The notes under the pieces are model-generated. The model saw only the letters and a list, made by a program, of their open reading frames with translations. It was not told the origin of the DNA and did no database searches. A DNA stretch of 64,000 bases, from NCBI RefSeq assembly GCF_003852315.1, contig NZ_CP027762.1, positions 2,771,501-2,835,500 on the forward strand, given 5' to 3'. Both the position numbers and the translations under genes were made by a program. This DNA comes from Pseudomonas sp. LBUM920 (GTDB lineage Bacteria > Pseudomonadota > Gammaproteobacteria > Pseudomonadales > Pseudomonadaceae). This document shows positions 42,126 to 50,096 of this stretch, in pieces (within the stretch, counting starts at the first letter, position 1; every line of letters begins with the position of its first letter).

Positions 42126-43580
42126 ATGAATAATAAAAAACAACAGGTACAGGCGTTACTGGGGTTGGCGTTGATGGGCGGGCTGATGGTGGCCGTGCCT
42201 GTGCAAGCCGGCGGTTTTTCCACGCCGACGTATGGCGCACCGGGCTGGGGGCGGGCGTTCGGTGGTGGTTCGTTGTTCAAGAACGACCCGAGTTCGGCGT
42301 TCAACAACCCGGCGGCAATGGCTTTTGTTGACCATAACGTTGCACAAATGACCGTCGATTACGCGCGGATCAAGATCAAGTACAAAGGCCAGGCCAATGA
42401 TTACCAGGGCAACCCGGTATCCAATACACCGTTTAACCCCGACGGTACTTTCGACCCCGCGCTGACCACGGTGAACAACAACGACGGCGGCCAGGGTGGG
42501 TTCACTGCATGGCTCCCAACCGGGTTCATGGTGATGCCGCTGGGTGATCGGTTTTCGTTCGGTCTGGCCCAAGTCGTACCGCAGGGCATGCGCACCACCT
42601 GGAACGAAGACTCAAAGTTGCGTGACTTTGCAGTGGACACCAAGATTGAAACGGTAGGGTTGACCGGGTCCTTGTCATTCAAGGTGCGCGATGACCTGTC
42701 CATCGGTGCCGGGATGATCGTTCAGCACAGTAAAGGCTTCGTCAGCCAGAATATCGATTTGCTCGCCGCCGCTGCCAACTCCAAGTCTGAATTGGGCGGT
42801 ATTCCATTCCCGGCAGGCCTGGGCACGTCGCTGATTCGGGTCAAAGTCGATAATACGTCGGTGGGTTGGTTCACGGGGGTGGTCTGGAAACCCACCGAGC
42901 AAGACAGCCTCGGCCTCAATTACCACGCCAAGATCAAGAACAAGATGGAGGGCAAGTACAATATTCGCGCCGACGCCTTCTCGTATCAGCTGATGACGGG
43001 CCCAAGCCCATTCGGCGGTACCGGAACTATCCCGGAAGTGGCCTATCCGGGGCTGAAATTGATGCCCGACGGCGCCAATGCCAGCACTCAACTGGACATC
43101 CCGGCAACTGCGGGCCTGGACTGGGTGCACCAGTTCAATGATCGCCTGACCATGGGTGTGAGTGCGGTGTGGACCCAATGGTCATCCTTCAAGGACCTGA
43201 CCCTCAAGTCCGACGGCAACACGATCGTTTCCATCCCCTACAACTACCGCGACTCCTGGATGTACTCCATTGGTGGCGATTTCAAAGCGACCGATGAGCT
43301 GACATTGCGTGCCGGTGTGGCGTCCGACCAGACGCCGACCCGCAACTCAACACGCGACCCGCGGATTCCGGACGGTGACCGGTACTTCCTGTCGCTGGGT
43401 GCGGGTTACGACGTCAAGGCGATTCCAGGCTTGACGCTGGATCTGGCGTATTCCCATCAGTTCGTGCAGGAGGTCAATCTCAAGACCAAGAACGTGGACC
43501 GCTTGGGCGCCGCGAGCCTGGACGGTAAGGCCGAATCGTCCGGTGACGTAGTGGCTGTTTCGGCAACCTATGCCTTTTAA
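42126..43580 (+). CDS. FadL/OmpP1-family outer-membrane channel
   Basis: A 484-aa outer-membrane beta-barrel with a signal peptide (cleavage near VQA-GG). Right after it comes the FadL-type N-terminal hatch NDPSSAFNNPAAMAF. The barrel ends in the aromatic-terminated VSATYAF, the Bam-recognised last strand. FadL proteins import long-chain fatty acids; relatives in alkane degraders import hydrocarbons. AATAAGGAGTGCCTC precedes ATG 42126; the frame extends upstream to 42063 without a signal. It stands between the praB-like set and fadE, with a strong terminator downstream. Confidence 0.92.
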   Translation: MNNKKQQVQALLGLALMGGLMVAVPVQAGGFSTPTYGAPGWGRAFGGGSLFKNDPSSAFNNPAAMAFVDHNVAQMTVDYARIKIKYKGQANDYQGNPVSNTPFNPDGTFDPALTTVNNNDGGQGGFTAWLPTGFMVMPLGDRFSFGLAQVVPQGMRTTWNEDSKLRDFAVDTKIETVGLTGSLSFKVRDDLSIGAGMIVQHSKGFVSQNIDLLAAAANSKSELGGIPFPAGLGTSLIRVKVDNTSVGWFTGVVWKPTEQDSLGLNYHAKIKNKMEGKYNIRADAFSYQLMTGPSPFGGTGTIPEVAYPGLKLMPDGANASTQLDIPATAGLDWVHQFNDRLTMGVSAVWTQWSSFKDLTLKSDGNTIVSIPYNYRDSWMYSIGGDFKATDELTLRAGVASDQTPTRNSTRDPRIPDGDRYFLSLGAGYDVKAIPGLTLDLAYSHQFVQEVNLKTKNVDRLGAASLDGKAESSGDVVAVSATYAF

Positions 43581-43695
43581 GGCCGTCACGCAGCGTTGAG
43601 GACAGGGGCGGCAAGCGCATCTTGGCGCCCTTGTTCAGAGGCTCGAAGCGGGGGGCGCGCTCGCGACCTGTGCAGCAGCGCATTTTTTGATTCAA

Positions 43696-43725
43696 CAGGC
43701 TGACGTGCTCAGCCTGGTTTTTTTT
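43696..43725 (+). terminator. Rho-independent terminator after fadL-type gene
   Basis: CAGGCTGA, loop CGTGC, TCAGCCTG: a perfect 8-bp stem followed by GTTTTTTTT. It lies 116 bp after the channel gene stop and ends that transcript before the fadE promoter region. Confidence 0.88.
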
Positions 43726-43746
43726 AGCCTTGGCATTAAATAAAAA

Positions 43747-43766
43747 TTTCAAAACAAAATTTGAAT
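43747..43766. promoter_or_regulatory. Dyad TTTCAA-N8-TTGAAT upstream of fadE
   Basis: Same half-sites and same 8-nt spacing as the dyad before alkB (one end base differs), 93 bp before the fadE start and just after a rho-independent terminator. The AT-rich setting raises the chance of coincidence, but the matched spacing and position favour a shared operator. Confidence 0.4.
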
Positions 43767-43859
43767 TTGTCTTTTCAAGTTTGTAGTGTGGCTTTACGCG
43801 GTCACTCATTTCGAGCGACCTGCGCATCGCCCATGCCCTGATTAGGTAGAGGTATCCCC

Positions 43860-46385
43860 ATGGTTATCTGGTTATTGGTGGGTGTCGCAGCAGCGATTGC
43901 CCTGGCGTATCGACAAGCCGCCGCCGCGCTGTGGCTGGGCATTGGCCTGATCTGGCTGGCGCTTGGCTACCTGTTCAACGTGGTGGCCGGTCTGGGCACC
44001 AGCGTTGCGGCGCTGCTGGTGGTGGTGCCCGCGCTGCTGCTGACGCTCAAGCCCTTGCGGCGCGCGCTGTTGACCAGCAAGGCCTTGGGCCTGTTTCGTA
44101 CGATCATGCCCGCCATGTCCGACACCGAACGCGCCGCCATCGAATCCGGCACGGTGTGGTGGGATGCCGAGCTGTTCAGCGGCAAACCCAACTGGGATCG
44201 CCTGCTCAAAGCTGCGCCAGCCAGCCTCAGCGCCGAAGAACAAGCCTTCCTCGACAACGAGGTCGAAACCCTCTGCGACATCGCCAACGACTGGGAAACC
44301 ACCCAGATCTGGCAGGACATGTCCCCCGAAGGCTGGCAGTACACCAAGGACGCCGGGTTCCTGGGCATGATCATTCCCAAGCAATACGGCGGCAAAGGTT
44401 TCTCCCACTATGCGCACTCCCAGGTGGTGATGAAGCTGTCGACACGCTGCTCGGCGGCGGCGATTTCGGTGATGGTCCCCAATTCCCTGGGCCCGGCTGA
44501 ACTGCTGCTGCATTACGGCACCGACGCCCAACGCAATTACTACTTGCCGCGCCTGGCGCGAGGCGAAGACATCCCGTGCTTTGCCCTGACCAGCCCATAT
44601 GCGGGCTCTGATGCCGGCGCAATTCCAGACCTGGGCATCGTCTGCAAAGGCCTGCACGAGGGCGAGCAAGTGCTGGGTTTCAAAGTGACCTGGGACAAGC
44701 GATACATCACCCTTGGCCCCATCGCGACGGTGCTGGGCCTGGCGTTTCGCGCCGAAGACCCGGAGGGTTTGCTGGGCAAGGCGGGCTCACTGGGGATCAC
44801 CTGCGCGTTGATCCCAACGTCTCACCCAGGCGTCAACAGCGGTCGTCGTCACTGGCCTTTGAACGCGGTATTCCAGAACGGTCCGACCACCGGCAAGGAT
44901 GTGTTCATTCCCCTGGAATGGGTGATTGGCGGCCGCGCACAGGTCGGCAACGGCTGGCGCATGCTGATGGAATGCCTGGCAGCCGGGCGGGCGATTTCCC
45001 TGCCGTCGGCCAACGTCGGCCTGGGCAAAGTCGCGGTACGCGGCACCAGCGCCTACGCGGCCATGCGCAAGCAGTTCGGCCTGCCCATCGGCAAGTTCGA
45101 AGGCGTGCAGGCGCCGCTGGCGCGCATGGCCGGGAATTTGTACGCCTGCGACGCGGTGCGCAAGGTCTCGGTGGCGTCGCTGGATGCCGGCGAAAAACCC
45201 TCGGTGATCTCGGCCATTGCCAAGTACCACGTCACCGAGCGCGCGCGGATCATCGTCAACGACGGCATGGACATCGTCGCCGGCAAAGGCATCTGCATGG
45301 GCCCCAACAATTTCCTGGCCCGTGCCTACCAGCAAAGCCCGATTGCGATCACCGTGGAGGGTGCGAACATCATGACCCGCTGCCTGATCATCTTTGGTCA
45401 GGGGCTGATTCGCTGCCATCCGTATGTGTTCCGCGAAATGGAAGCCGCGCGTAACCCGGACCAGCGCCAGGCACTGGAAGCCTTCGACCGCGCGATGTTC
45501 GGCCATGTGAGCTTTGTCGTCGCCAATGCCGTACGCGCCGGGGTGCATTCGCTGACCGGCGGGCGGCTGCTTTCTGCACCGGCCAAGACCGAGCCTGCGC
45601 TGGCGTCCTACTACCGCCAGGCCAATCGGCTGTCGGTGGTGCTGGCGTTGATCTCGGATGTGTCCATGGGCGTGCTCGGTGGTGCGCTCAAACGCAAGGA
45701 AAGTATCACCGGGCGTCTGGGCGATATTCTGTCGCAGTTGTACATCCTGTCCTGCGTGCTCAAACGCTTTGAGGACGACGGTCGGCCCCAGGCAGACCTG
45801 CCGCTGGTGCACTGGGCCGCTCAGGATGCGCTGTTACGTGCGCATGAAGCGCTGGCCGAAGTGCTCGATAACTACCCCTCGAACGCCGCTGCGGCAGTGG
45901 TGCGGGGCTTGAGTTTTCCGTTCGGTATTCCCCTGCGCAAACCGTCGGATCGCTTGCTGGCCCAAGTGGCTGAGGTGGTGCAGACGCCAGGCGAAACCCG
46001 CGACCGCCTGTTGGCCAATTCCTACATCCCGCGCCCGGAAATCGACAAGCTGGCCTACGGCGAATTGGCCTTGCGCCTGTTGCCGCAGGTGGAGCTGATC
46101 GACGCTCGCTTCAAGTCGGCGGTCAAGCAAGGCCTGATCGAACCGATGCCGATTTCCGCCACCGCGTTCAGCGCCTGGCGCGTCAAGGCGCGGGCGCTGG
46201 ACCTGATCAGCGACGAGGAAGACACCTTGCTCGGCCGCTATGTGGAATACGCCGACCACGGCATCCAGGTCGATGACTTCCCGCAGGACTTTGGTTTGCT
46301 TGAGGCGTTACAGCAGCGCAAACAAGCGTTGGAGCCGAGCGCCAAACGTCGCACACCCCAAAGCGAAAACGCCTCGGTCAACTAG
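43860..46385 (+). CDS. fadE: FadE-type acyl-CoA dehydrogenase
   Basis: An 841-aa acyl-CoA dehydrogenase of the large E. coli FadE type (814 aa there). Two N-terminal hydrophobic helices (residues 2-60) precede the flavoprotein core with FLGMIIPKQYGGKGFS, the CFALTSPYAGSDA and VTWDKRYITLGP regions, and GKGICMGPNN. A C-terminal DUF1974-like helical domain completes it. It performs the first, FAD-dependent step of fatty acyl-CoA beta-oxidation at the membrane. The start is ATG 43860 with AGAGGTATCCCC upstream. It leads a five-gene set with FabG-, MaoC-, thiolase- and FadD-like enzymes. Confidence 0.93.
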   Translation: MVIWLLVGVAAAIALAYRQAAAALWLGIGLIWLALGYLFNVVAGLGTSVAALLVVVPALLLTLKPLRRALLTSKALGLFRTIMPAMSDTERAAIESGTVWWDAELFSGKPNWDRLLKAAPASLSAEEQAFLDNEVETLCDIANDWETTQIWQDMSPEGWQYTKDAGFLGMIIPKQYGGKGFSHYAHSQVVMKLSTRCSAAAISVMVPNSLGPAELLLHYGTDAQRNYYLPRLARGEDIPCFALTSPYAGSDAGAIPDLGIVCKGLHEGEQVLGFKVTWDKRYITLGPIATVLGLAFRAEDPEGLLGKAGSLGITCALIPTSHPGVNSGRRHWPLNAVFQNGPTTGKDVFIPLEWVIGGRAQVGNGWRMLMECLAAGRAISLPSANVGLGKVAVRGTSAYAAMRKQFGLPIGKFEGVQAPLARMAGNLYACDAVRKVSVASLDAGEKPSVISAIAKYHVTERARIIVNDGMDIVAGKGICMGPNNFLARAYQQSPIAITVEGANIMTRCLIIFGQGLIRCHPYVFREMEAARNPDQRQALEAFDRAMFGHVSFVVANAVRAGVHSLTGGRLLSAPAKTEPALASYYRQANRLSVVLALISDVSMGVLGGALKRKESITGRLGDILSQLYILSCVLKRFEDDGRPQADLPLVHWAAQDALLRAHEALAEVLDNYPSNAAAAVVRGLSFPFGIPLRKPSDRLLAQVAEVVQTPGETRDRLLANSYIPRPEIDKLAYGELALRLLPQVELIDARFKSAVKQGLIEPMPISATAFSAWRVKARALDLISDEEDTLLGRYVEYADHGIQVDDFPQDFGLLEALQQRKQALEPSAKRRTPQSENASVN

Positions 46386-46400
46386 GGGAACACGATCAAG

Positions 46401-46485
46401 GTGGGAGCTGGCGTGCCTGCGATGGCATCACCTCGGTGCCTGTGAACGACCGAGTCGTCTGCAGCGCAGGCACGCCAGCGCCCAC
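46401..46485. repeat. REPIN-like inverted REP pair
   Basis: GTGGGAGCTGGCGTGCCTGC at the left and GCAGGCACGCCAGCGCCCAC at the right form the outer inverted arms of a Pseudomonas REP doublet, in the gap between fadE and the FabG-like gene. The sequence class (GCTGGCGTGCC) differs from the array at 51.8 kb. Confidence 0.8.
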
Positions 46486-46533
46486 CGGCATCGGGTTTAT
46501 AAAGTCAGTGTGTGTTGTGAGTGAATGCTTACT

Positions 46534-47877
46534 ATGAGTGACAGCTACCTCTCCTTCGTCAACTCCCCGTGGGGTGGGCGCCTCGCCCGGGCCATCGGCC
46601 TGCCGCAGCCGTTGCCGTTGCAGCGCCATCGCAGCGGCCAGCAGGGCCTGGTCAACCCGGTCATCGTCGCCGGGGCAGGGCGGTTATCCACGCAGGTGCA
46701 GCAGATTTTTGCCGCCACCGACACCGTCGCGGCCACGCCGGCGACGCTCCGGGCGCCGTCCACGGTCAAGGTACAGGGCGCGGTGTTCGATGCCACGGCG
46801 GTGCTCGATTTGCAGCAGCTCGACGAGCTCTATGTATTCTTCCACGCCAACGCCAAGCGCCTCAGTCAGCATGGCCGCGTGGTGGTGCTGGGCACTGCGC
46901 CCGAACATTGCCGGGACTTGCCCCAGGCCATCGCCCAACGCGCCCTCGAAGGCCTGGTGCGCTCGCTGGCCAAGGAACTGCGCCGGGCGATCACCGTGCA
47001 ATTGGTCTATGTGGCGCCGGGCGCCGAAGACGCCCTGGACAGCAGCCTGCGGTTTTTTCTGTCGCGCCGTTCGGCCTATGTGTCCGGGCAGGTCGTGCGC
47101 CTGGAAAAACCGGTGGATGGCGAGGTTGCCGTCAACTGGGATAAGCCCTTTGCCGGGCGCCGCGCATTGGTGACTGGCGCCTCGCGTGGGATTGGTTTGG
47201 CCATCGCCCAGGTGCTGGCCCGCGACGGCGCCCACGTGGTGTGTGTGGATGTGCCCCAAGCCCATGCAGCGCTGCAGCAGGCCGCCGCCGGTGTCAACGG
47301 CTCAGCCTTGCCGCTGGACATCACCGCTCCCGACTCGGCCGCGCTGTTGCAGGCGCACGTCGAACAGTACGGCGCTTTTGATGTGGTGGTGCACAACGCC
47401 GGGATCACCCGCGACAAGACCATTGCCAAAATGACCGAGACGGCCTGGCGCAGTGTGCTGGCGGTCAACCTGGAAGCGCCGTTGCAGTTGAGCAGTGCGT
47501 TGCTGCACCACCAAGGGTTGAACCCGGGCGGGCGCATTGTGTGCGTGTCGTCGATCTCCGGCATTGCCGGCAACCTGGGGCAAAGCAATTACGCCACCTC
47601 CAAGGCGGGTGTGATTGGCTTGGTGCACGGCCTGGCGCCGTTGGCGGCAGCGCAACAGGTCACGGTCAATGCCGTGGCGCCCGGTTTTATCGAGACGCAG
47701 ATGACGGCCAGGATTCCACTGATGATCCGCGAGGCGGGGCGGCGCATGAACTCGATGTCCCAAGGCGGGCAGCCGATTGATGTGGCCGAGACCATTGCCT
47801 GGCTGGCGCACCCGGCGTCCGGCGGGGTCAACGGCCAAGTCGTACGCGTGTGCGGCCAAAGCCTGCTGGGAGCCTGA
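46534..47877 (+). CDS. High-molecular-weight 3-oxoacyl reductase (FabG4-like SDR)
   Basis: A 447-aa SDR of the long FabG type. An N-terminal degenerate Rossmann-like domain (about 1-200) precedes a full SDR domain with GASRGIG at 215-221, HNAGITRDK, Y353 and K357 (YATSK). Long FabG proteins reduce or oxidise (R)-3-hydroxyacyl-CoA/3-oxoacyl-CoA pairs. Paired with the adjacent MaoC hydratase this implies an (R)-specific hydroxyacyl step in place of the usual FadB (S)-route. ATG 46534 is favoured; ATG 46525 is three codons upstream. MaoC follows 3 nt after the stop. Confidence 0.88.
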   Translation: MSDSYLSFVNSPWGGRLARAIGLPQPLPLQRHRSGQQGLVNPVIVAGAGRLSTQVQQIFAATDTVAATPATLRAPSTVKVQGAVFDATAVLDLQQLDELYVFFHANAKRLSQHGRVVVLGTAPEHCRDLPQAIAQRALEGLVRSLAKELRRAITVQLVYVAPGAEDALDSSLRFFLSRRSAYVSGQVVRLEKPVDGEVAVNWDKPFAGRRALVTGASRGIGLAIAQVLARDGAHVVCVDVPQAHAALQQAAAGVNGSALPLDITAPDSAALLQAHVEQYGAFDVVVHNAGITRDKTIAKMTETAWRSVLAVNLEAPLQLSSALLHHQGLNPGGRIVCVSSISGIAGNLGQSNYATSKAGVIGLVHGLAPLAAAQQVTVNAVAPGFIETQMTARIPLMIREAGRRMNSMSQGGQPIDVAETIAWLAHPASGGVNGQVVRVCGQSLLGA

Positions 47878-47880
47878 ACC

Positions 47881-48771
47881 ATGGACTACGTGACGCAGAT
47901 CATCGACCCGCCACCGTCGCGCACCCAGCTGTTGCTCGATGGCGTGCGCGCGCTGCGCAAACCCAAGCTTGAGGGTGCGCCGTTGCTGCCCAGGGAATGC
48001 CTGGTGCGTTCGGCGGTGGCGCTGTCGGCCGGCGCTGTCGCCGCGTATGGCCACGCCTGTGGTTTCCGGCGCGAGCAGGGTGTGCCGCTGTCCTATCCGC
48101 ACGTGCTGGCGTTCCCGTTGCACCTGATGCTGCTGACCCGGCCGAGCTTTCCGTATCCGGCCAGCGGCATGGTGCACCTGGCCAATCGCATTCATCAGCA
48201 CCAGCGCTTGCACGAAGGCCAGGCGTTGCGCCTGCAAGTGTGGTGCGAGCGGTGGGTGGCGCACCCCAAAGGCCAGGCGCTGAGTATCGCCACGCGGGCC
48301 TACAGCGCCGACGCGCTGGTGTGGCAGAGCGACAGCCTGTACCTGCGCCGTGACGTGAAAGCCCCGGTCGGCGAGCCGTGGGAAGACGCGCTGACGTTGC
48401 AGGAAGACGAGCTGTTGCGCAGCCAACGCTGGGCAGTGCCGGCCGACCTGGGCCGACGTTTTGCCAAGGTGTCAGGGGACTTCAACCCGATTCACACCTC
48501 GGTGATCGGCGCCAGAATCTTTGGCTTTCGCCGCGCTATCGCCCATGGCATGTGGACCCTGGGCCGCGCACTCGCCGCTCAGCAACCGCCGGGCGGCCTG
48601 GAACACGCCCAGGCGCATTGCGACTTCAAACTGCCGATCTTCCTGCCCGGCCAGGTCACCCTGTGGAATCGCCCCGTGACCGGCCCGCGCCGTGAGTTCG
48701 AAGTGCGCAATGCGGCTGGCGATAAACCGCATATGCGTGGGCTTTTTGTCTGGAATGAGAACCGTCAATGA
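47881..48771 (+). CDS. MaoC-family (R)-hydratase
   Basis: A 296-aa double hot-dog protein. The C-terminal half has the hydratase-2 motif: D200 and H205 in DFNPIHTS, with GFRRAIAHGMWTLG following. The N-terminal half lacks the catalytic pair, as in two-domain hydratases. It hydrates trans-2-enoyl-CoA to (R)-3-hydroxyacyl-CoA, or the reverse. It sits between the FabG-like reductase and the thiolase, overlapping the latter by 4 nt, so the three are very probably made together. Confidence 0.9.
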   Translation: MDYVTQIIDPPPSRTQLLLDGVRALRKPKLEGAPLLPRECLVRSAVALSAGAVAAYGHACGFRREQGVPLSYPHVLAFPLHLMLLTRPSFPYPASGMVHLANRIHQHQRLHEGQALRLQVWCERWVAHPKGQALSIATRAYSADALVWQSDSLYLRRDVKAPVGEPWEDALTLQEDELLRSQRWAVPADLGRRFAKVSGDFNPIHTSVIGARIFGFRRAIAHGMWTLGRALAAQQPPGGLEHAQAHCDFKLPIFLPGQVTLWNRPVTGPRREFEVRNAAGDKPHMRGLFVWNENRQ

Positions 48772-50066
48772 GTGACTACAGCTTCAACCCGGCCCCGACT
48801 CGACGCGTGGCGATTATCGGCGGCAACCGTATCCCGTTTGCCCGCTCCAACAGCGTGTACGCCCACGACAGCAATCAGGACTTGCTGGTTGCCGCCCTGC
48901 AAGGCCTGGTTGACCGCTACAACCTGCACGGCCAGCGCCTGGGCGAGTTTGCCGCGGGCGCGGTGATCAAGCATTCGCGCGATTTCAACCTGGCGCGCGA
49001 GTCGCTGCTGTCGACCACATTGTCGCCCCAGACCCCCGCGTATGATGTGCAACAAGCCTGCGGCACGGGCCTTGAGGCGGCGTTGCTGGTGGCGAATAAA
49101 ATCGCCCTGGGCCAGATTGATGTCGGCATTGCCGGCGGTTGCGACACCACCTCGGACGCGCCCATCGGCATCAACGAATCCCTGCGCCACACCTTGCTCG
49201 CCGCCAACCGCGCCAAGGGCATGGGCGATAAGCTCAAGGCGTTGCTGAAGGTGCGCCCCTCGATGTTGTTCAAGCCGTTGCTGCCGCGCAATGGCGAGCC
49301 ACGCACTGGCCTGTCGATGGGGGAGCACTGTGAAGCAATGGCCAAGCGCTGGCAGATCAAGCGGCTGGCCCAGGATGAGTTGACCCTGACCAGCCACCAG
49401 CGCCTGGATGCCGCTTACACCCGTGGTTTTTTCGACGATCTGATCAGCCCTTATCGCGGCCTTGCGCGCGATAACAACCTGCGGGCTGACGCCAGCCTTG
49501 CGAAACTCGCCGGGCTATCCCCAGCCTACGACCGCCACAACGGCACGCTCACGGCGGGCAACTCCACGCCGCTGACCGATGGCGCTTCGGTGGTGCTGTT
49601 GGCCAGTGAGGCCTGGGCTGCCGAACACGGCTTGCCGGTGCTGGCTTACCTGCGTACCGGCGAAACTGCGGCGGTGAATTTTGTCGACGGCACCGAAGGC
49701 CTGTTGATGGCCCCGGCCTATGCCGTTCCACGCATGCTCAAGCGTGAAGGCCTGAGCTTTGCCGACTTTGACTTCTTCGAGATCCACGAAGCGTTTGCCG
49801 CCCAGGTGCTGTGCACGCTCAAGGCCTGGGAAGACGCCGATTACTGCCGTGAGCGCCTGGGCCTGGACGCACCGCTGGGCGCCATCGACCGCAGCAAAAT
49901 CAACGTCAACGGTGGTTCGCTTGGCTGCGGCCACCCGTTCGCCGCCACCGGTGGCCGGCAGTTGGCGGCGTTGGCCAAAACCATTCATGACAACGGTGGC
50001 GGGCGCGGCTTGATTTCGATCTGCGCGGCGGGCGGGCTGGGTGTTACGGCCATCGTCGAAAAGTAG
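48768..50066 (+). CDS. Acetyl-CoA C-acyltransferase (thiolase, FadI/FadA-like)
   Basis: A 432-aa thiolase. The acylated cysteine is C98 in QQACGTGLEAA. The second half carries IHEAFAAQ and NVNGGSLGCGHPFAATGGRQ with the catalytic His and Cys, and ends in ISICAAGGLGVTAIVEK. It cleaves 3-oxoacyl-CoA to acetyl-CoA and a shortened acyl-CoA; the length fits FadI. It overlaps maoC by 4 nt and is followed after 30 nt by the CoA ligase gene. Confidence 0.92.
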   Translation: MSDYSFNPAPTRRVAIIGGNRIPFARSNSVYAHDSNQDLLVAALQGLVDRYNLHGQRLGEFAAGAVIKHSRDFNLARESLLSTTLSPQTPAYDVQQACGTGLEAALLVANKIALGQIDVGIAGGCDTTSDAPIGINESLRHTLLAANRAKGMGDKLKALLKVRPSMLFKPLLPRNGEPRTGLSMGEHCEAMAKRWQIKRLAQDELTLTSHQRLDAAYTRGFFDDLISPYRGLARDNNLRADASLAKLAGLSPAYDRHNGTLTAGNSTPLTDGASVVLLASEAWAAEHGLPVLAYLRTGETAAVNFVDGTEGLLMAPAYAVPRMLKREGLSFADFDFFEIHEAFAAQVLCTLKAWEDADYCRERLGLDAPLGAIDRSKINVNGGSLGCGHPFAATGGRQLAALAKTIHDNGGGRGLISICAAGGLGVTAIVEK

Positions 50067-50096
50067 CGCTATAAAAACAACAACAAGGAGACTGCC

